64,000 nt of DNA from Victivallis sp. Marseille-Q1083 (GTDB taxonomy: Bacteria; Verrucomicrobiota; Lentisphaeria; Victivallales; Victivallaceae), in contig NZ_CAHJXL010000001.1 in NCBI RefSeq assembly GCF_903645315.1, positions 1,540,001 through 1,604,000 on the forward strand, in the 5' to 3' direction. Positions 17,624-27,186 of this stretch are shown in pieces; positions within the stretch are counted from its first letter, which is position 1, and each line of letters starts with the position of its first letter. The notes under the pieces were generated by a model. It had not been told where the DNA came from and searched no databases. It saw only the letters and a program-made list of their open reading frames with translations. Position numbers and translations under genes: made by a program.

Positions 17624-19402
17624 TCAGGAGAGGCGCTTCGGCTGGCGGCCGAAAATGGCTTTCAACCGTTCCGGGGCCACTTTGGGCGTGCGGTCGTAGT
17701 TGTAAACGCCGTTCTGCTCCTGCTCCACATCGGTCAACTGGGTCAGGCAGTAACCGGACAGCGAGTCGATGTTCAGCATCGTTTCGACCTCTTCGTCAAG
17801 AATGCGGCAGAACTCGTCCTCGTCCGGGATCGACATGCCGTAATACCCCCAGGTATTTTCGGCGAACTTCCGGCGGTCGGGCGGAATGAACATGAAACCG
17901 CCGAACTCATCGTTGAGATAGGGCTGGCCGCGGTATTCGCACTCCAGCTCCGCATTCCAGCGGCCGACCGGATAATCGGCCGGCACCAGCGCCTCATGCA
18001 GCTCCTTGGCGGTCGGCCGGTAGAAGTGAACCGTCCACAAATCGGTCTTGGCGTGATGATAACCGCTGCTCTCGTTGCATGGACGGGTCGGGTCAAGCTG
18101 CCTGGTGACATCGTAAATCTCGCTCAAGCTCCGCCGGTACAAAGCCAGATCGTTTCCGGGCCAGCATTCGTTGGCCGGCGTCCAGGCGATGATCGACGGA
18201 TGGTTGTAATCGCGTTCGATGATCTCGCGCCATTCGGCCAGAAAATTGAACAGGCTCTGCCAATATTCCGGCGCCGGCTTCTGATGGGATGAATTGCCGA
18301 AGGCATTGCCCCACGACGCCGATTCGCCCCAGGTCAGATAGCCAAGCCGGTCGGCCCAGTAATGGAACCGCTCTTCAAACACCTTCTGGTGCAGCCGCGC
18401 GCCGTTGAAGCCGGCCGCCATCGACAATTCGATATCCCGGCGCAGCGCATCATCCGACGGCGCCGTCCAGATGCCGTCCTCATAATAGCCCTGATCGAGC
18501 ACCAGCCGGAGAAAAATTTCCCGGTTGTTCAAAAAGATGCGGTTGCCTTCGATATGGATTTTACGCAGTCCGGCGTATGCCTCCAGCGTCTCCAGCACGT
18601 TGCCGGCCGCGTCGGTCAATTCGTAACTGATGTCGTAGAGAAACGGATCTTCCGGCGACCACAGGTGCGGCGCCGCCACTTTGACGGCGAAGGAGACGCC
18701 GCTTGCCGCCGCCGTCACCGTCTCGCCGACCAGCTTTCCGGCAGCGGAGACCTTCACCCTCATCTTCCGACCGCGCTGTTCGGCATAAAACTGCGGCGTA
18801 AACACGAAGGAATCGTTGTCGACATCCGGCGTGATCCGGCAGCGCTGCAGACCCGCCATCGCCACCGGTTCCAGCCAGACCGTCTGCCAGATGCCGGTCA
18901 CCCGGGTATAGGAACAGGCATGGGAATGGTATTCGGTGGATTGTTTGCCGACCGACTGCACGCCGCTCCTGGTGTCGTCGAGCACCTTCAACACCAGGTC
19001 ATGGGTTTGGCCGGGAGTGACGAATCCGGTGATGTCGAATTCAAACGACACACTGCCGCCGAAATGCCGGCCGACGCTTTTGCCGTCGATGAATCCCTCG
19101 CATTCGTAATCGACGCCGCCGAAATGCAGAATGATCCGTTTGCCGCTCCAATCGGCCGGAACAACGAGCTGGCGATGGTAGAACATCGCTTCGATAAAAT
19201 CGGTGTGGCCGACGCCGGAGAGCTTGCTCTCCGGACAGAACGGCACCGTTATTTTGCCGGCAAATCCTTTGGAGGCGGCCAGGCCGCGGGCGACGCCGGA
19301 TTTGCCCGGATCGAATTCATAACTCCAGGTGCCGTTCAAATTCAGCCAATCCTGACGCACCAGTTGCGGGCGCGGGTATTCACTGCGGGGAATACTGTTC
19401 AT
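17624..19402 (-). CDS. GH2 family glycosidase (beta-galactosidase/beta-glucuronidase type)
   Basis: Hydrolyses a beta-linked terminal sugar. Domain order is the GH2 pattern: N-terminal jelly roll (about 15-180), immunoglobulin-like domain (about 190-285), then the TIM barrel. The acid/base is E412 in W-T-P-A-N-E, and the likely nucleophile is E499 in Y-L-N-D-E-F-G-G. At 592 residues it is a short member lacking extra C-terminal domains. No signal peptide, so it is predicted cytoplasmic. It diverges from the AraC regulator at 19520, which probably controls it. Galactose, mannose and glucuronate specificity cannot be told apart here. Confidence 0.88.
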   Translation of the reverse strand: MNSIPRSEYPRPQLVRQDWLNLNGTWSYEFDPGKSGVARGLAASKGFAGKITVPFCPESKLSGVGHTDFIEAMFYHRQLVVPADWSGKRIILHFGGVDYECEGFIDGKSVGRHFGGSVSFEFDITGFVTPGQTHDLVLKVLDDTRSGVQSVGKQSTEYHSHACSYTRVTGIWQTVWLEPVAMAGLQRCRITPDVDNDSFVFTPQFYAEQRGRKMRVKVSAAGKLVGETVTAAASGVSFAVKVAAPHLWSPEDPFLYDISYELTDAAGNVLETLEAYAGLRKIHIEGNRIFLNNREIFLRLVLDQGYYEDGIWTAPSDDALRRDIELSMAAGFNGARLHQKVFEERFHYWADRLGYLTWGESASWGNAFGNSSHQKPAPEYWQSLFNFLAEWREIIERDYNHPSIIAWTPANECWPGNDLALYRRSLSEIYDVTRQLDPTRPCNESSGYHHAKTDLWTVHFYRPTAKELHEALVPADYPVGRWNAELECEYRGQPYLNDEFGGFMFIPPDRRKFAENTWGYYGMSIPDEDEFCRILDEEVETMLNIDSLSGYCLTQLTDVEQEQNGVYNYDRTPKVAPERLKAIFGRQPKRLS

Positions 19403-19519
19403 TTTTCATTTCTCCTGTATGCTGTTCAAATCGGTTTGGCGATGGAACCTTTTGATATTATATTATCATACAGTTGCTTTAAAATGGAAAATATCGTCAT
19501 TTTCATGGACAATCTTATC

Positions 19520-20344
19520 ATGAAAGAACATTTTGTTTTCATTCCGGCGTTGCAGAACCATTCGCCGCTGCGTCTGCAGCTGGCCGGCATCTCCTATTGC
19601 GACGGCAGCTACCGGATTGCCCGGCCGGCCCAGGAGATTTTCGTGCTGGAATACGTCGAACAGGGCAGCGGTTTCCTGAAGGTCAAAGACAAATACCTGT
19701 ATCCGCAGGCCGGCGACGTCTACATCGCGCCGGGCTGGTGCCGCCACAGTTACGGTTCCGATGCCGGCACACCCTGGGTGAAATACTGGTTCAACCTCGG
19801 CGGCCCGTTGATGGAAGAGCTGCTCAAAGTTTATGAAATCGACGATCTTTTTCTGTTCAAAAACGCCAGCCGGGCCGGCCGGCTCATCAAGACCGGCGTG
19901 CTGGCACTGGAAAAACTCAGCCTCAACCAAGTGCAATCCTTCATGGAAACGCGTCTGCTGCAAATCGTCCGGGCGCTGGCGGATCACCCCGACGCCATCG
20001 GCCGCCACAGCACCAAAGCCGTCACCGCCGCCGGCGAAGCACTGCGAAATTTCCTGCTGGAACACATCACCCAGCCGCCGCCGGCGTTGAAAACGCTGGC
20101 GGCATTGATCAACCGTTCGGAAGTGCAGACGCTGCGAATTTTCAAAGCGGAATTCGGCCAGACGCCGCATGAGTTCCTGCTCGATCAGAAAGCCAGGGCG
20201 GCCGCCGAGCTGCTGCGCAATTCCAACGGCACGCTGAAAGAAATCGCTTTCCTGCTCGGTTTCCGGGATGAATATTATTTTTCACGTTTTTTCAAAAAAC
20301 GCAAAGGCATTTCACCGATCGCCTATCGGCACTGCGAACAGTAA
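19520..20344 (+). CDS. AraC-family transcriptional regulator
   Basis: Cupin-type sensor domain (residues about 20-110, with P-Q-A-G-D-V-Y-I-A-P-G) and C-terminal double helix-turn-helix ending in E-I-A-F-L-L-G-F-R-D-E-Y-Y-F-S-R-F-F-K-K. Start choice is uncertain: in-frame ATGs at 19484 and 19505 also exist and none has a clear ribosome site. It is transcribed away from the GH2 gene across a short AT-rich gap that should hold both promoters. The reading frame is open for more than 1 kb upstream, but that stretch is antisense to GH2 and not real coding. Confidence 0.83.
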   Translation: MKEHFVFIPALQNHSPLRLQLAGISYCDGSYRIARPAQEIFVLEYVEQGSGFLKVKDKYLYPQAGDVYIAPGWCRHSYGSDAGTPWVKYWFNLGGPLMEELLKVYEIDDLFLFKNASRAGRLIKTGVLALEKLSLNQVQSFMETRLLQIVRALADHPDAIGRHSTKAVTAAGEALRNFLLEHITQPPPALKTLAALINRSEVQTLRIFKAEFGQTPHEFLLDQKARAAAELLRNSNGTLKEIAFLLGFRDEYYFSRFFKKRKGISPIAYRHCEQ

Positions 20345-20386
20345 ACGTCATCGGTCGGCCGCCGCCGTCCGAACCTCATCTGGCAG

Positions 20387-20663
20387 CTATTCTCCCGGCA
20401 AACGCAGCAGCGCCGCCGCAGCCGCCAGCCGAACAGCCGGATCGCGGTTGGCTGCCAGCGCCATGACGCTGTAATCGCCGAGCAGGTCTTCCGTCCGGCA
20501 ATAACGCCGAAACCGTTTCCGCTTCCGCCACAGTCAGTTTTACCGCCAATTTTCCCAATGTTTCGACCGCGTGCACCGCTGCCGGGCTGGCCGGATTTAC
20601 GGCATAGTGCCCCAACTCCCGCCGGTAAAGCGGCCGCCGGGCCGGTCGGAACGATTCTGACAT
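20387..20663 (-). pseudogene. Relict C-terminus of a HEAT-repeat protein
   Basis: Minus-strand translation gives helical-repeat sequence (A-V-N-P-A-S-P-A-A-V-H-A-V-E-T-L-G-K-L-A) that shifts frame near 20495 and continues as D-Y-S-V-M-A-L-A-A-N-R-D-P-A-V-R to a stop at 20387. The R-D-P-A-V-R-L-A-A-A-A-A-L pattern is a HEAT/PBS-lyase repeat. No start or upstream part was found, so the gene appears truncated and frameshifted. Confidence 0.5.
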
Positions 20664-21148
20664 TCACCGGCGACGGTGCTGCCGCCGCGGAACTGGTGGA
20701 AACCTTCGACTTCCGCCGGGGCGGCCGCATCGACCTGGAATTTCAGGATGACGCCCGCCAGACCAACCGCTTTCCGCGCCTGCTGGATTCGCCGGCCGTC
20801 TCGCTGTACTTCGAAGCGGAACCGAACGGCCGGGGCGACAAAAATCTCAAAGCGTTGATCAGCGATGCCGGCGTTCCGACGGACGCCTACGATCAGATCG
20901 TCATCCGCAGTCCCCACCGGCCGGAGTTCTGGCACACGTTGAGTCTTGTCATCGATCCGGAAGCAAAATTCTTCTGCCTGCAGCTCGACGACGGGGAGAG
21001 GCAGTTCGCGCCCCTGACGGTGCGACCCGGCCGCAGGTTTCGCAAATTCGGCCTGTCTCTGAACTTTCTGGATGGTTTCATCCGTCGGACGACGGCGCTT
21101 GCGGCGCGAATTATTTACGCAGGACGCCCGCAGACGGCATCAATATGA
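20640..21148 (+). pseudogene. Fragment of an unrecognised beta-rich, possibly secreted protein
   Basis: An open frame whose composition looks truly coding (V-E-T-F-D-F-R-R-G-G-R-I-D-L-E-F, later W-H-T-L-S-L-V-I-D-P) and resembles a lectin- or LamG-like beta-sandwich. It has no credible start, ribosome site or signal peptide, and its left end overlaps the HEAT relict on the other strand. I treat it as a gene fragment; the family is not identified. Confidence 0.4.
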
Positions 21149-21164
21149 TAATTTAGCGATAATT

Positions 21165-21210
21165 TTTGACAACATAAGGGGTTGTCAAATCCTTCAGAAT
21201 TATGTATAAT
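21165..21210 (+). promoter_or_regulatory. Sigma-70-type promoter with a palindromic operator over its -35 box
   Basis: TTGTCA at 21182-21187 and TATAAT at 21205-21210 are separated by exactly 17 bases, a near-consensus promoter 75 bases before the prepilin-like gene. An inverted repeat, TTTGACAAC (21165-21173) and GTTGTCAAA (21181-21189), overlaps the -35 box, as an operator would. The regulator is unknown. The promoter may drive the whole run from 21285 to 28539. Confidence 0.72.
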
Positions 21211-21284
21211 TAAATATATGACATTTGTAGACAGTGCACGGTCGAACCTGTTTTATTCCCTAAATCAAACAAGAGAAGGCTCAT

Positions 21285-21959
21285 ATGAAAATGAAAAAGC
21301 ATTTTACACTGATTGAATTGCTGGTCGTGATCGCGATCATCGCCATCCTCGCCAGCATGCTGCTGCCGGCCCTGGGCAAAGCGAAGGCCAAGGCGGTGGC
21401 GATCAAATGCACCGGCAACCTCAAACAGATGGCTCTGGCAGTCAACATGTACGCCGGCGACAACGCTGACGCGCCGCCCCAGGCGCTCATCTATTACAGT
21501 TGGGGCCCCAGCGGCGACTGGTTCAGCCAACTGGCGGATTATATGGGAATCAAGCTGGTGGATTGGAACGACTTCAAGCAGGGCGATCACGCCGCCGCGG
21601 AATGCCCGGGTTATTCGGGCATAAGAAGTTATTTCACTTACGGTCTGAACTCCTGGATCGGCGGCGTCTGGGACGATACGGCAAAATCGGCCGTCCGCGC
21701 TTCAGTCAAACTTTCCAATGTAAAAAATCCGGCCCAGTCGATTCTTTTCAGCGACATCTGCAACGGGTGCGGCTGGACCGGAGAGTGGAATCAGCGGCTG
21801 GAGTGCTGGCCGGAAGAGGCATTCCGTCACACCAATTCCTGCAATGCGGCCTTTTCCGACGGCCACTGTGAAGCGATTTCCTACCGCCAGGCCATCGAAC
21901 CGGCGCAGCATATTTGGAATTTCTGTTATTATCCGGTGTTCGGCTACGACATTCCGTGA
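21285..21959 (+). CDS. Prepilin-like protein with type IV pilin N-terminal methylation signal (H-x9-DG type)
   Basis: The N-terminus [20 protein letters not shown] is a type IV prepilin leader and helix: cleavage before F, Glu at +5. The body is a beta-rich domain with six to eight cysteines, and near the end it has [15 protein letters not shown], the H-x-D-G motif of the DUF1559-like proteins that are greatly multiplied in Lentisphaerota and Planctomycetota. Their function is unknown; surface display or binding of polymer is plausible. It is the first gene behind the promoter at 21182 and directly precedes a large secreted glycosidase. Confidence 0.85.
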   Translation: MKMKKHFTLIELLVVIAIIAILASMLLPALGKAKAKAVAIKCTGNLKQMALAVNMYAGDNADAPPQALIYYSWGPSGDWFSQLADYMGIKLVDWNDFKQGDHAAAECPGYSGIRSYFTYGLNSWIGGVWDDTAKSAVRASVKLSNVKNPAQSILFSDICNGCGWTGEWNQRLECWPEEAFRHTNSCNAAFSDGHCEAISYRQAIEPAQHIWNFCYYPVFGYDIP

Positions 21960-22004
21960 TATTGTATCAAGCCTTTATCAGTCATTTTTACCATCAGGAG
22001 AATT

Positions 22005-25000
22005 ATGCGATTCAACCACTGGATGAGCGTTGCGGCCTTGGCGCTGCTGGCGTCGCCGCTGGCGGCGGAGGAATATGTCGTCAAGGAATATCTGCTGCCG
22101 GCGCCGATCAACTGGACGACGGGCAACGGACCGGAGGCGCCCGGCGCCGAAGTAGCGCTGGCCATCGATGCCGGAACGCCGCTGGCCGGAGAAAGTACGC
22201 TCCGGCTGACCGGCGATTTCCGGCACGGCGGCAACTACGTGTCGTTTTTCAAGGATTTCAACACCCATTTGAATTTAAGTGAAATTCGTTTTCAGGCAAA
22301 GACGGCGGCGCCTTATCTGCTGCTGCGGCTGACCGACAGCGACTGGCAGGTCCACCAGTATCAATTGCCATTGAGCGGCAACGGCGACGAATTCCAGCCG
22401 GTAATCTTCCGGCCGACGGATTCCGGCACTCACTGGAACGGCCGGAACGACGGCAGAATCCGGCCGCCGTTCAGCCGTTTCGCGCTGCTGCTGCCGAATG
22501 CCGGGCCGGACCGGGTGATCACCGTGAATCTCGGCGAACTGGAGTTCGTCACCGACAACCGCGCGGCAGCGGAGCAAATTTACTGGGATCTGGTCGATCC
22601 GGCAAAGCTGTTCCGGCAACCGGGTGACGGGACGCCGGTGGAAATCCGGCTGCGCAATGTGCCGGAAGAACTGACGCCGGAACGGCTGCATTACCAATAT
22701 CTCGACTTTGCCGGCAACCCGGCGGCCGCCGGAACCGCCGAATTCGACGCGGCAAAGCGCCTCATTCGGATTCCGGCTCCGGAAGGCAAGGGATATTTCG
22801 AACTGAATCTGCCCGGCATCGACGCCCGCTGCGGCGTTGTCATCGCTGACCCGCCGGCCGCCGGGCCGGACGAATATTACGCGATCGACAGTTCGTTCAG
22901 TTGGGGCGTGCCGCCGCAGACTTTTGAACTGATCGACCTCTACTGCCGGATTCTCTCCGCCAACGGCATCGTCTGGAATCGCGACCGGATCAGTTGGACG
23001 ACGGTCGAACCGGAACCGGGCCAGTTTGAATTTGCCAACCGTTTCGGTATCTACCGCGAAGCGGCGACCAAAAACCGGATCAAGACGCTGGAATGTTTCC
23101 ACGACGCGCCGGCCTGGACCGGCGCGACCCACGGCGAATTCAATTTCAACCTCTATCCGCGCCACCTGATCGACCTCCTGGACAGTTGGACCGGCATGGT
23201 CGACCGCTACCCAGAAACGATGCAGGCGATCGAAGTCTGGAACGAACCGGAATGCCAGTTTGGCAATTTCTATCCGGGCGAACAGCAATCGGCGCTGACC
23301 AAAGTGTTTTCCTACGCTTTCCGCGATCGCGGCACCCGCATCATCGGCGGGATTTTTACCGGCTTTTATTTTCATCCCGAATATCCGTTTTACCGGCTGT
23401 ATATCGACAACGGTCTGCTGGATGACTGCGATGTCTTGAGCTTCCACCATTACAACGATCCGCGAACGGCGCTGGCTCAGGTAAAATACCTGCGCGACCA
23501 GGAGATCGCCGCCGGCACCGACCGGCTCGGCATTCCGTACTGGATCACCGAAAGCGGCCGGCCGTTCAAAGTCGGTCAGGACCGCGCCTCGGTGGCGGAA
23601 GACATCGCCAGCGCCGCCGGCATCGCCGGCATGGCGATGGAATTCAAGGCGCTCGGCATCGAACGTTATTTCGCTTTCGAGTATAAATTCTATCCGGAAG
23701 GTCCGAATAATTTCGGCATGATGGACGCCAACCATTCGCCGATGCGTAATTTCGCCGCCTATCTTCACCAGGCGCGGCTGCTGGCCCATTTCGAATATAT
23801 CGGCGACCTGGCCGGCGCCGACAGCGACCTGGCCCGGGTTTTCGCCAACGGCAACCGGGCAATCGCAGTGCTGTTCGGCCTGGGCAGCGAGCAGAAAAGC
23901 GTCCTGCCGGCAGGTCTGCCGGTCAAGGCGGCCGAAGGTCTGGACGGCCGGACGATCGCCATCGCCGACGGAACGGTAAGCACCCCGGACGACCTGGTCT
24001 ATCTGCACCTGGACCGCGCCGAGGTCGAACCGTTTCTGAAAACCGATACCGAGGCGATGCGGCTATGGCGTTACGCGCATGACTTCAAGGACCGCGGCCG
24101 GGCCGCCAAACCGGTGGTGCTGCAATCGGACCTGGAGGTTGAAAACCTGACTTTCGACGCGCTGGGCTATTATATCGAAGATTACGGTCGGATCCGGATG
24201 AAAGCGAAATTCAACAACCTGTCCGACCGGGAAGTGAAAATCGCACCGGCCTTGAAACTGCCGTATCAGGCGCACTTGTACGCGTTCGACGCGGCGGAAG
24301 TGACTGTGCCGCCGAAAACGGCGTTGCCGTTTGCCTTCGAAATCGGCTTCGAACCGGGCCGGGCCGGCCGGAATTTTCTCCGGGTCGAACTCTTCGACCG
24401 CAACGGCAACGCGACGCCGCTGGTCTGGTCGATTCAGCCGACGGCAATCCCGGAGGCCGAAGCCCGGCCGCTGACCGCGGCGGCGGAGAAATTCGACTGG
24501 GCGTCATTGCGCGACTCCGGCAATTGGACCGACATTTCCGCGCCGGAGAATTGGCAGGCCTGGGAAGGCGATTTCAAGCAGACCATCCAGGCGAAATTCC
24601 GGGCCTTCTGGACGCCGGAAACAGTACAATTGCAAATTCTGGTGCATGATCCGGTTTTTGCGCAACCGTTCCAGGCGGCCGGCTCCTGGCAGGGCGATTC
24701 CGTTCAAATATCGTTGCGGCAGGACGATCCGGACACCGCTTACGGCGACAGTGTCAACTGGCATGAGTTCACCGCCGCCGAAGTGAACGGCCAACCGACG
24801 CTGTTCCGCCACATCGGCCCCGGTACGCAGCTGCCGAACAGTTCGCTGGAATTCATCCGGCTGCCGGAGGATCATTATCTGTACGTGCTCAATCTGGACA
24901 AGGCGGATTTCGGTCTGAATCCGGTTCCCGGTGCGACGATCGGGTTGTCGTTTCTGGTGAACAACTGCACGACCGACCGGCGGGAGGGATTCCTGAAATG

Positions 25001-25064
25001 GGGAGAAGGCATCATCATGCGCAAAGATCACAACCGGCTCAACTCGCTGAAGCTGGTGCAATAA
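22005..25064 (+). CDS. Large secreted clan-A glycoside hydrolase (GH39-like) with CBM9-like C-terminus
   Basis: Signal peptide residues 1-21 (ending A-A-E-E). Residues about 25-190 are a beta-sandwich, probably carbohydrate-binding. A TIM barrel of about 290-640 carries W-N-E-P-E (acid/base E414) and I-T-E-S-G (nucleophile E516), the clan-A pair seen in GH39/GH5/GH42-like enzymes. After a beta-rich region, residues about 830-1019 form a CBM9-like domain (F-R-A-F-W-T-P-E-T-V-Q-L-Q-I-L-V-H-D). Substrate is unknown. It is the second gene of a run with a prepilin-like protein, a sialate esterase and a GH1 enzyme, suggesting attack on a decorated glycan. Confidence 0.82.
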   Translation: MRFNHWMSVAALALLASPLAAEEYVVKEYLLPAPINWTTGNGPEAPGAEVALAIDAGTPLAGESTLRLTGDFRHGGNYVSFFKDFNTHLNLSEIRFQAKTAAPYLLLRLTDSDWQVHQYQLPLSGNGDEFQPVIFRPTDSGTHWNGRNDGRIRPPFSRFALLLPNAGPDRVITVNLGELEFVTDNRAAAEQIYWDLVDPAKLFRQPGDGTPVEIRLRNVPEELTPERLHYQYLDFAGNPAAAGTAEFDAAKRLIRIPAPEGKGYFELNLPGIDARCGVVIADPPAAGPDEYYAIDSSFSWGVPPQTFELIDLYCRILSANGIVWNRDRISWTTVEPEPGQFEFANRFGIYREAATKNRIKTLECFHDAPAWTGATHGEFNFNLYPRHLIDLLDSWTGMVDRYPETMQAIEVWNEPECQFGNFYPGEQQSALTKVFSYAFRDRGTRIIGGIFTGFYFHPEYPFYRLYIDNGLLDDCDVLSFHHYNDPRTALAQVKYLRDQEIAAGTDRLGIPYWITESGRPFKVGQDRASVAEDIASAAGIAGMAMEFKALGIERYFAFEYKFYPEGPNNFGMMDANHSPMRNFAAYLHQARLLAHFEYIGDLAGADSDLARVFANGNRAIAVLFGLGSEQKSVLPAGLPVKAAEGLDGRTIAIADGTVSTPDDLVYLHLDRAEVEPFLKTDTEAMRLWRYAHDFKDRGRAAKPVVLQSDLEVENLTFDALGYYIEDYGRIRMKAKFNNLSDREVKIAPALKLPYQAHLYAFDAAEVTVPPKTALPFAFEIGFEPGRAGRNFLRVELFDRNGNATPLVWSIQPTAIPEAEARPLTAAAEKFDWASLRDSGNWTDISAPENWQAWEGDFKQTIQAKFRAFWTPETVQLQILVHDPVFAQPFQAAGSWQGDSVQISLRQDDPDTAYGDSVNWHEFTAAEVNGQPTLFRHIGPGTQLPNSSLEFIRLPEDHYLYVLNLDKADFGLNPVPGATIGLSFLVNNCTTDRREGFLKWGEGIIMRKDHNRLNSLKLVQ

Positions 25065-25128
25065 AAATATTTGCCATTTCCCGCGGCCAACGGCTGCAAC
25101 GGGGAAACGGCAGGAAAGGACAGAATAC

Positions 25129-27159
25129 GTGAACGCTCGCGATTGGAGGAGTTGGGCCGTCGGCCTGTTGCTGATCGGCGGCTGGAGCGCCGCCGGTTTG
25201 GAATTGTCGCCGCTGTATGGCGACGGCATGGTGATGCAGCGGAGCAAACCGCTGCGGATCGTCGGCACCGCGGCGCCGGGAAGCGAAGTGACGGCGGAAC
25301 TGGCCGGCGATTCGGTTGAGACGACAACCGGATCCGATGGCAATTTCCGTCTGGAATTGCCGGCGCGGCCGGCCGGAGGGCCCTACCGGCTGACCGTCCG
25401 GGAGGAAGGCGGCAAAGAGCGGATTTTTCACGATGTGCTGATCGGCGATGTCTGGATCTGCTCGGGTCAATCGAATATGGAATGGCCGCTGGTGCGCAGC
25501 GACGGCGGCGAGGAGGCGATGGCCGGACCGGGAACGCCGGAATTGCGGTTTTTCCAGGTGCCGTATCGGACCAGTCCGGACCGGGAAATGACGACTCTGT
25601 CCGGCGGAAAATGGCAGAAATGCGTCGGCCGGAACAGTGAAAATCTCTCCGGCGTCGGTTACTTCTTCGCCGTGCGGCTGCAGCATGACCTGGATATTCC
25701 GATCGGTTTGATCCAGTCCAACTGGGGCGGCACTGCCATTGAAAGCTGGCTGGACCGCGCCAGCCTGGAAGCGCTGGACTGTCAGCCGCTGCTGGAACTG
25801 GTCGATACGGCCGGCAAGTTGACCGAGGCGGAATATCAGCAGTTTTATGATCAATCGATGCAGAAATGGTTGAGACGGATCGAGCGGGAGTTCGCCGCCG
25901 AGCGGGCCGCTGCCGCCGGCTGGATGGCGGCGGAACTGGAAACCGGCAACTGGCGGGACTTGACCGTGCCGGGTATCTGGGAGCGGCAGATGCCGGCCTT
26001 CGACGGCGTGATGTGGTTGCGGCGCGAAGTGGAATTGCCGGCCGGCTGGACCGGCCGCGATCTGGAGTTGTCGCTCGGTGCAGTCGATGACTGCGACGAA
26101 ACTTATTTCAACGGCGTGAAGGTCGGCGCCACCGGGGTGGAAACGCCGCAATACTGGGCGGCGAAACGCTTTTACCGCATCCCGGGCGAACTGGTCAGGG
26201 CCGGCAACAATGTGATTGCGATCCGCATCGCCGACCTCGCTTACGACGGCGGGCTGACCGGGCGGCCGGAAGAAGTATTCCTCCAACTGTCCGGCGATCC
26301 GGCCGGCCGGATTGAGCTGGCCGGAACCTGGCTGGCGCGTCGGGAATGCGTTTTCACCGCCGACCGCATTCCGGCCCGGCCGGTCAATCCGGTCGACCTG
26401 CGCAACCAGTATTTCCCGACTACGCTGTACAACGGCATGATCCGGCCATTGATCGACTACCCGGCCGCCGGTTTTTTGTGGTATCAGGGCGAGAGCAATG
26501 TCGGCAACCCGGCGCTTTATTCCCGCAGCTTTCCCCAGTTGATCGAACGCTGGCGGCAACTGTGGGGCGACGGCGGGATGGGATTTTTCTTCGTGCAATT
26601 GTCGGCGTTTGAAAAACACGAGCCCGGTTTGGTGCTGCCGGACGATTACTTCCTGTCCCGAGAACCGGATACGGCCTGTGATTGGGCCTATCTGCGCGAA
26701 GCACAGGATGCCGCGCTGCAACTGCCGTTGACCGGGCGGGCGATCAGCATCGACCTCGGCAACGCCACCGACATTCATCCGACCAATAAGCGCGATGTCG
26801 GCATCCGGCTGGCCCTGGAAGCCGAACGGGTCTATTACCGGCTGCCGGTCGAATCGCGCGGCCCGGCCGTACGGGAAATCCGGCCGCATCACGGCGAACT
26901 GGAAGTGGTTTTCGATCATGCCGGCGACGGCCTGGTGACCGGCGACGGCAAAATGCCGGCCAATTTTCTGGTGGCGGGCGCCGACGGCAAATTCCGCCGG
27001 GCCGAGGCAAAAATCAGCGGTCACAGCGTTTTCGTCGGCCATCCGGACATAAAAGAGCCGAAATTTGTCCGTTACGCCTGGGAAAATTATCCGCTGCGTA
27101 TTAATTTATACAATCGGGCCGGTTTGCCGGCGGAGCCGTTTCGCAGCGATAAACTGTAA
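25129..27159 (+). CDS. Sialate O-acetylesterase-like enzyme with inserted jelly-roll domain
   Basis: SGNH-type esterase that removes acetyl groups from sialic acid or other glycans. GTG start with AAAGGA eight bases upstream, then a signal peptide of about 22 residues. L-S-P-L-Y-G-D-G-M-V-M-Q-R is the family entry motif. The catalytic serine is S115 in C-S-G-Q-S-N-M-E-W; the Asp-His pair is D548 and H550 in D-I-H-P-T-N-K. Residues about 255-400 (W-R-D-L-T-V-P-G-I-W-E onward) form a GH2-like galactose-binding insert, common in this family. It would unblock acetylated chains for the neighbouring glycosidases. Confidence 0.9.
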   Translation: MNARDWRSWAVGLLLIGGWSAAGLELSPLYGDGMVMQRSKPLRIVGTAAPGSEVTAELAGDSVETTTGSDGNFRLELPARPAGGPYRLTVREEGGKERIFHDVLIGDVWICSGQSNMEWPLVRSDGGEEAMAGPGTPELRFFQVPYRTSPDREMTTLSGGKWQKCVGRNSENLSGVGYFFAVRLQHDLDIPIGLIQSNWGGTAIESWLDRASLEALDCQPLLELVDTAGKLTEAEYQQFYDQSMQKWLRRIEREFAAERAAAAGWMAAELETGNWRDLTVPGIWERQMPAFDGVMWLRREVELPAGWTGRDLELSLGAVDDCDETYFNGVKVGATGVETPQYWAAKRFYRIPGELVRAGNNVIAIRIADLAYDGGLTGRPEEVFLQLSGDPAGRIELAGTWLARRECVFTADRIPARPVNPVDLRNQYFPTTLYNGMIRPLIDYPAAGFLWYQGESNVGNPALYSRSFPQLIERWRQLWGDGGMGFFFVQLSAFEKHEPGLVLPDDYFLSREPDTACDWAYLREAQDAALQLPLTGRAISIDLGNATDIHPTNKRDVGIRLALEAERVYYRLPVESRGPAVREIRPHHGELEVVFDHAGDGLVTGDGKMPANFLVAGADGKFRRAEAKISGHSVFVGHPDIKEPKFVRYAWENYPLRINLYNRAGLPAEPFRSDKL

Positions 27160-27186
27160 TCACTACAACGCGAGAAAAAAAATACG

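Noticed and set aside
18362-19519. In-frame N-terminal extension of the AraC gene at 19520
   Set aside because: It is wholly antisense to the GH2 gene and has no ribosome site or family similarity.
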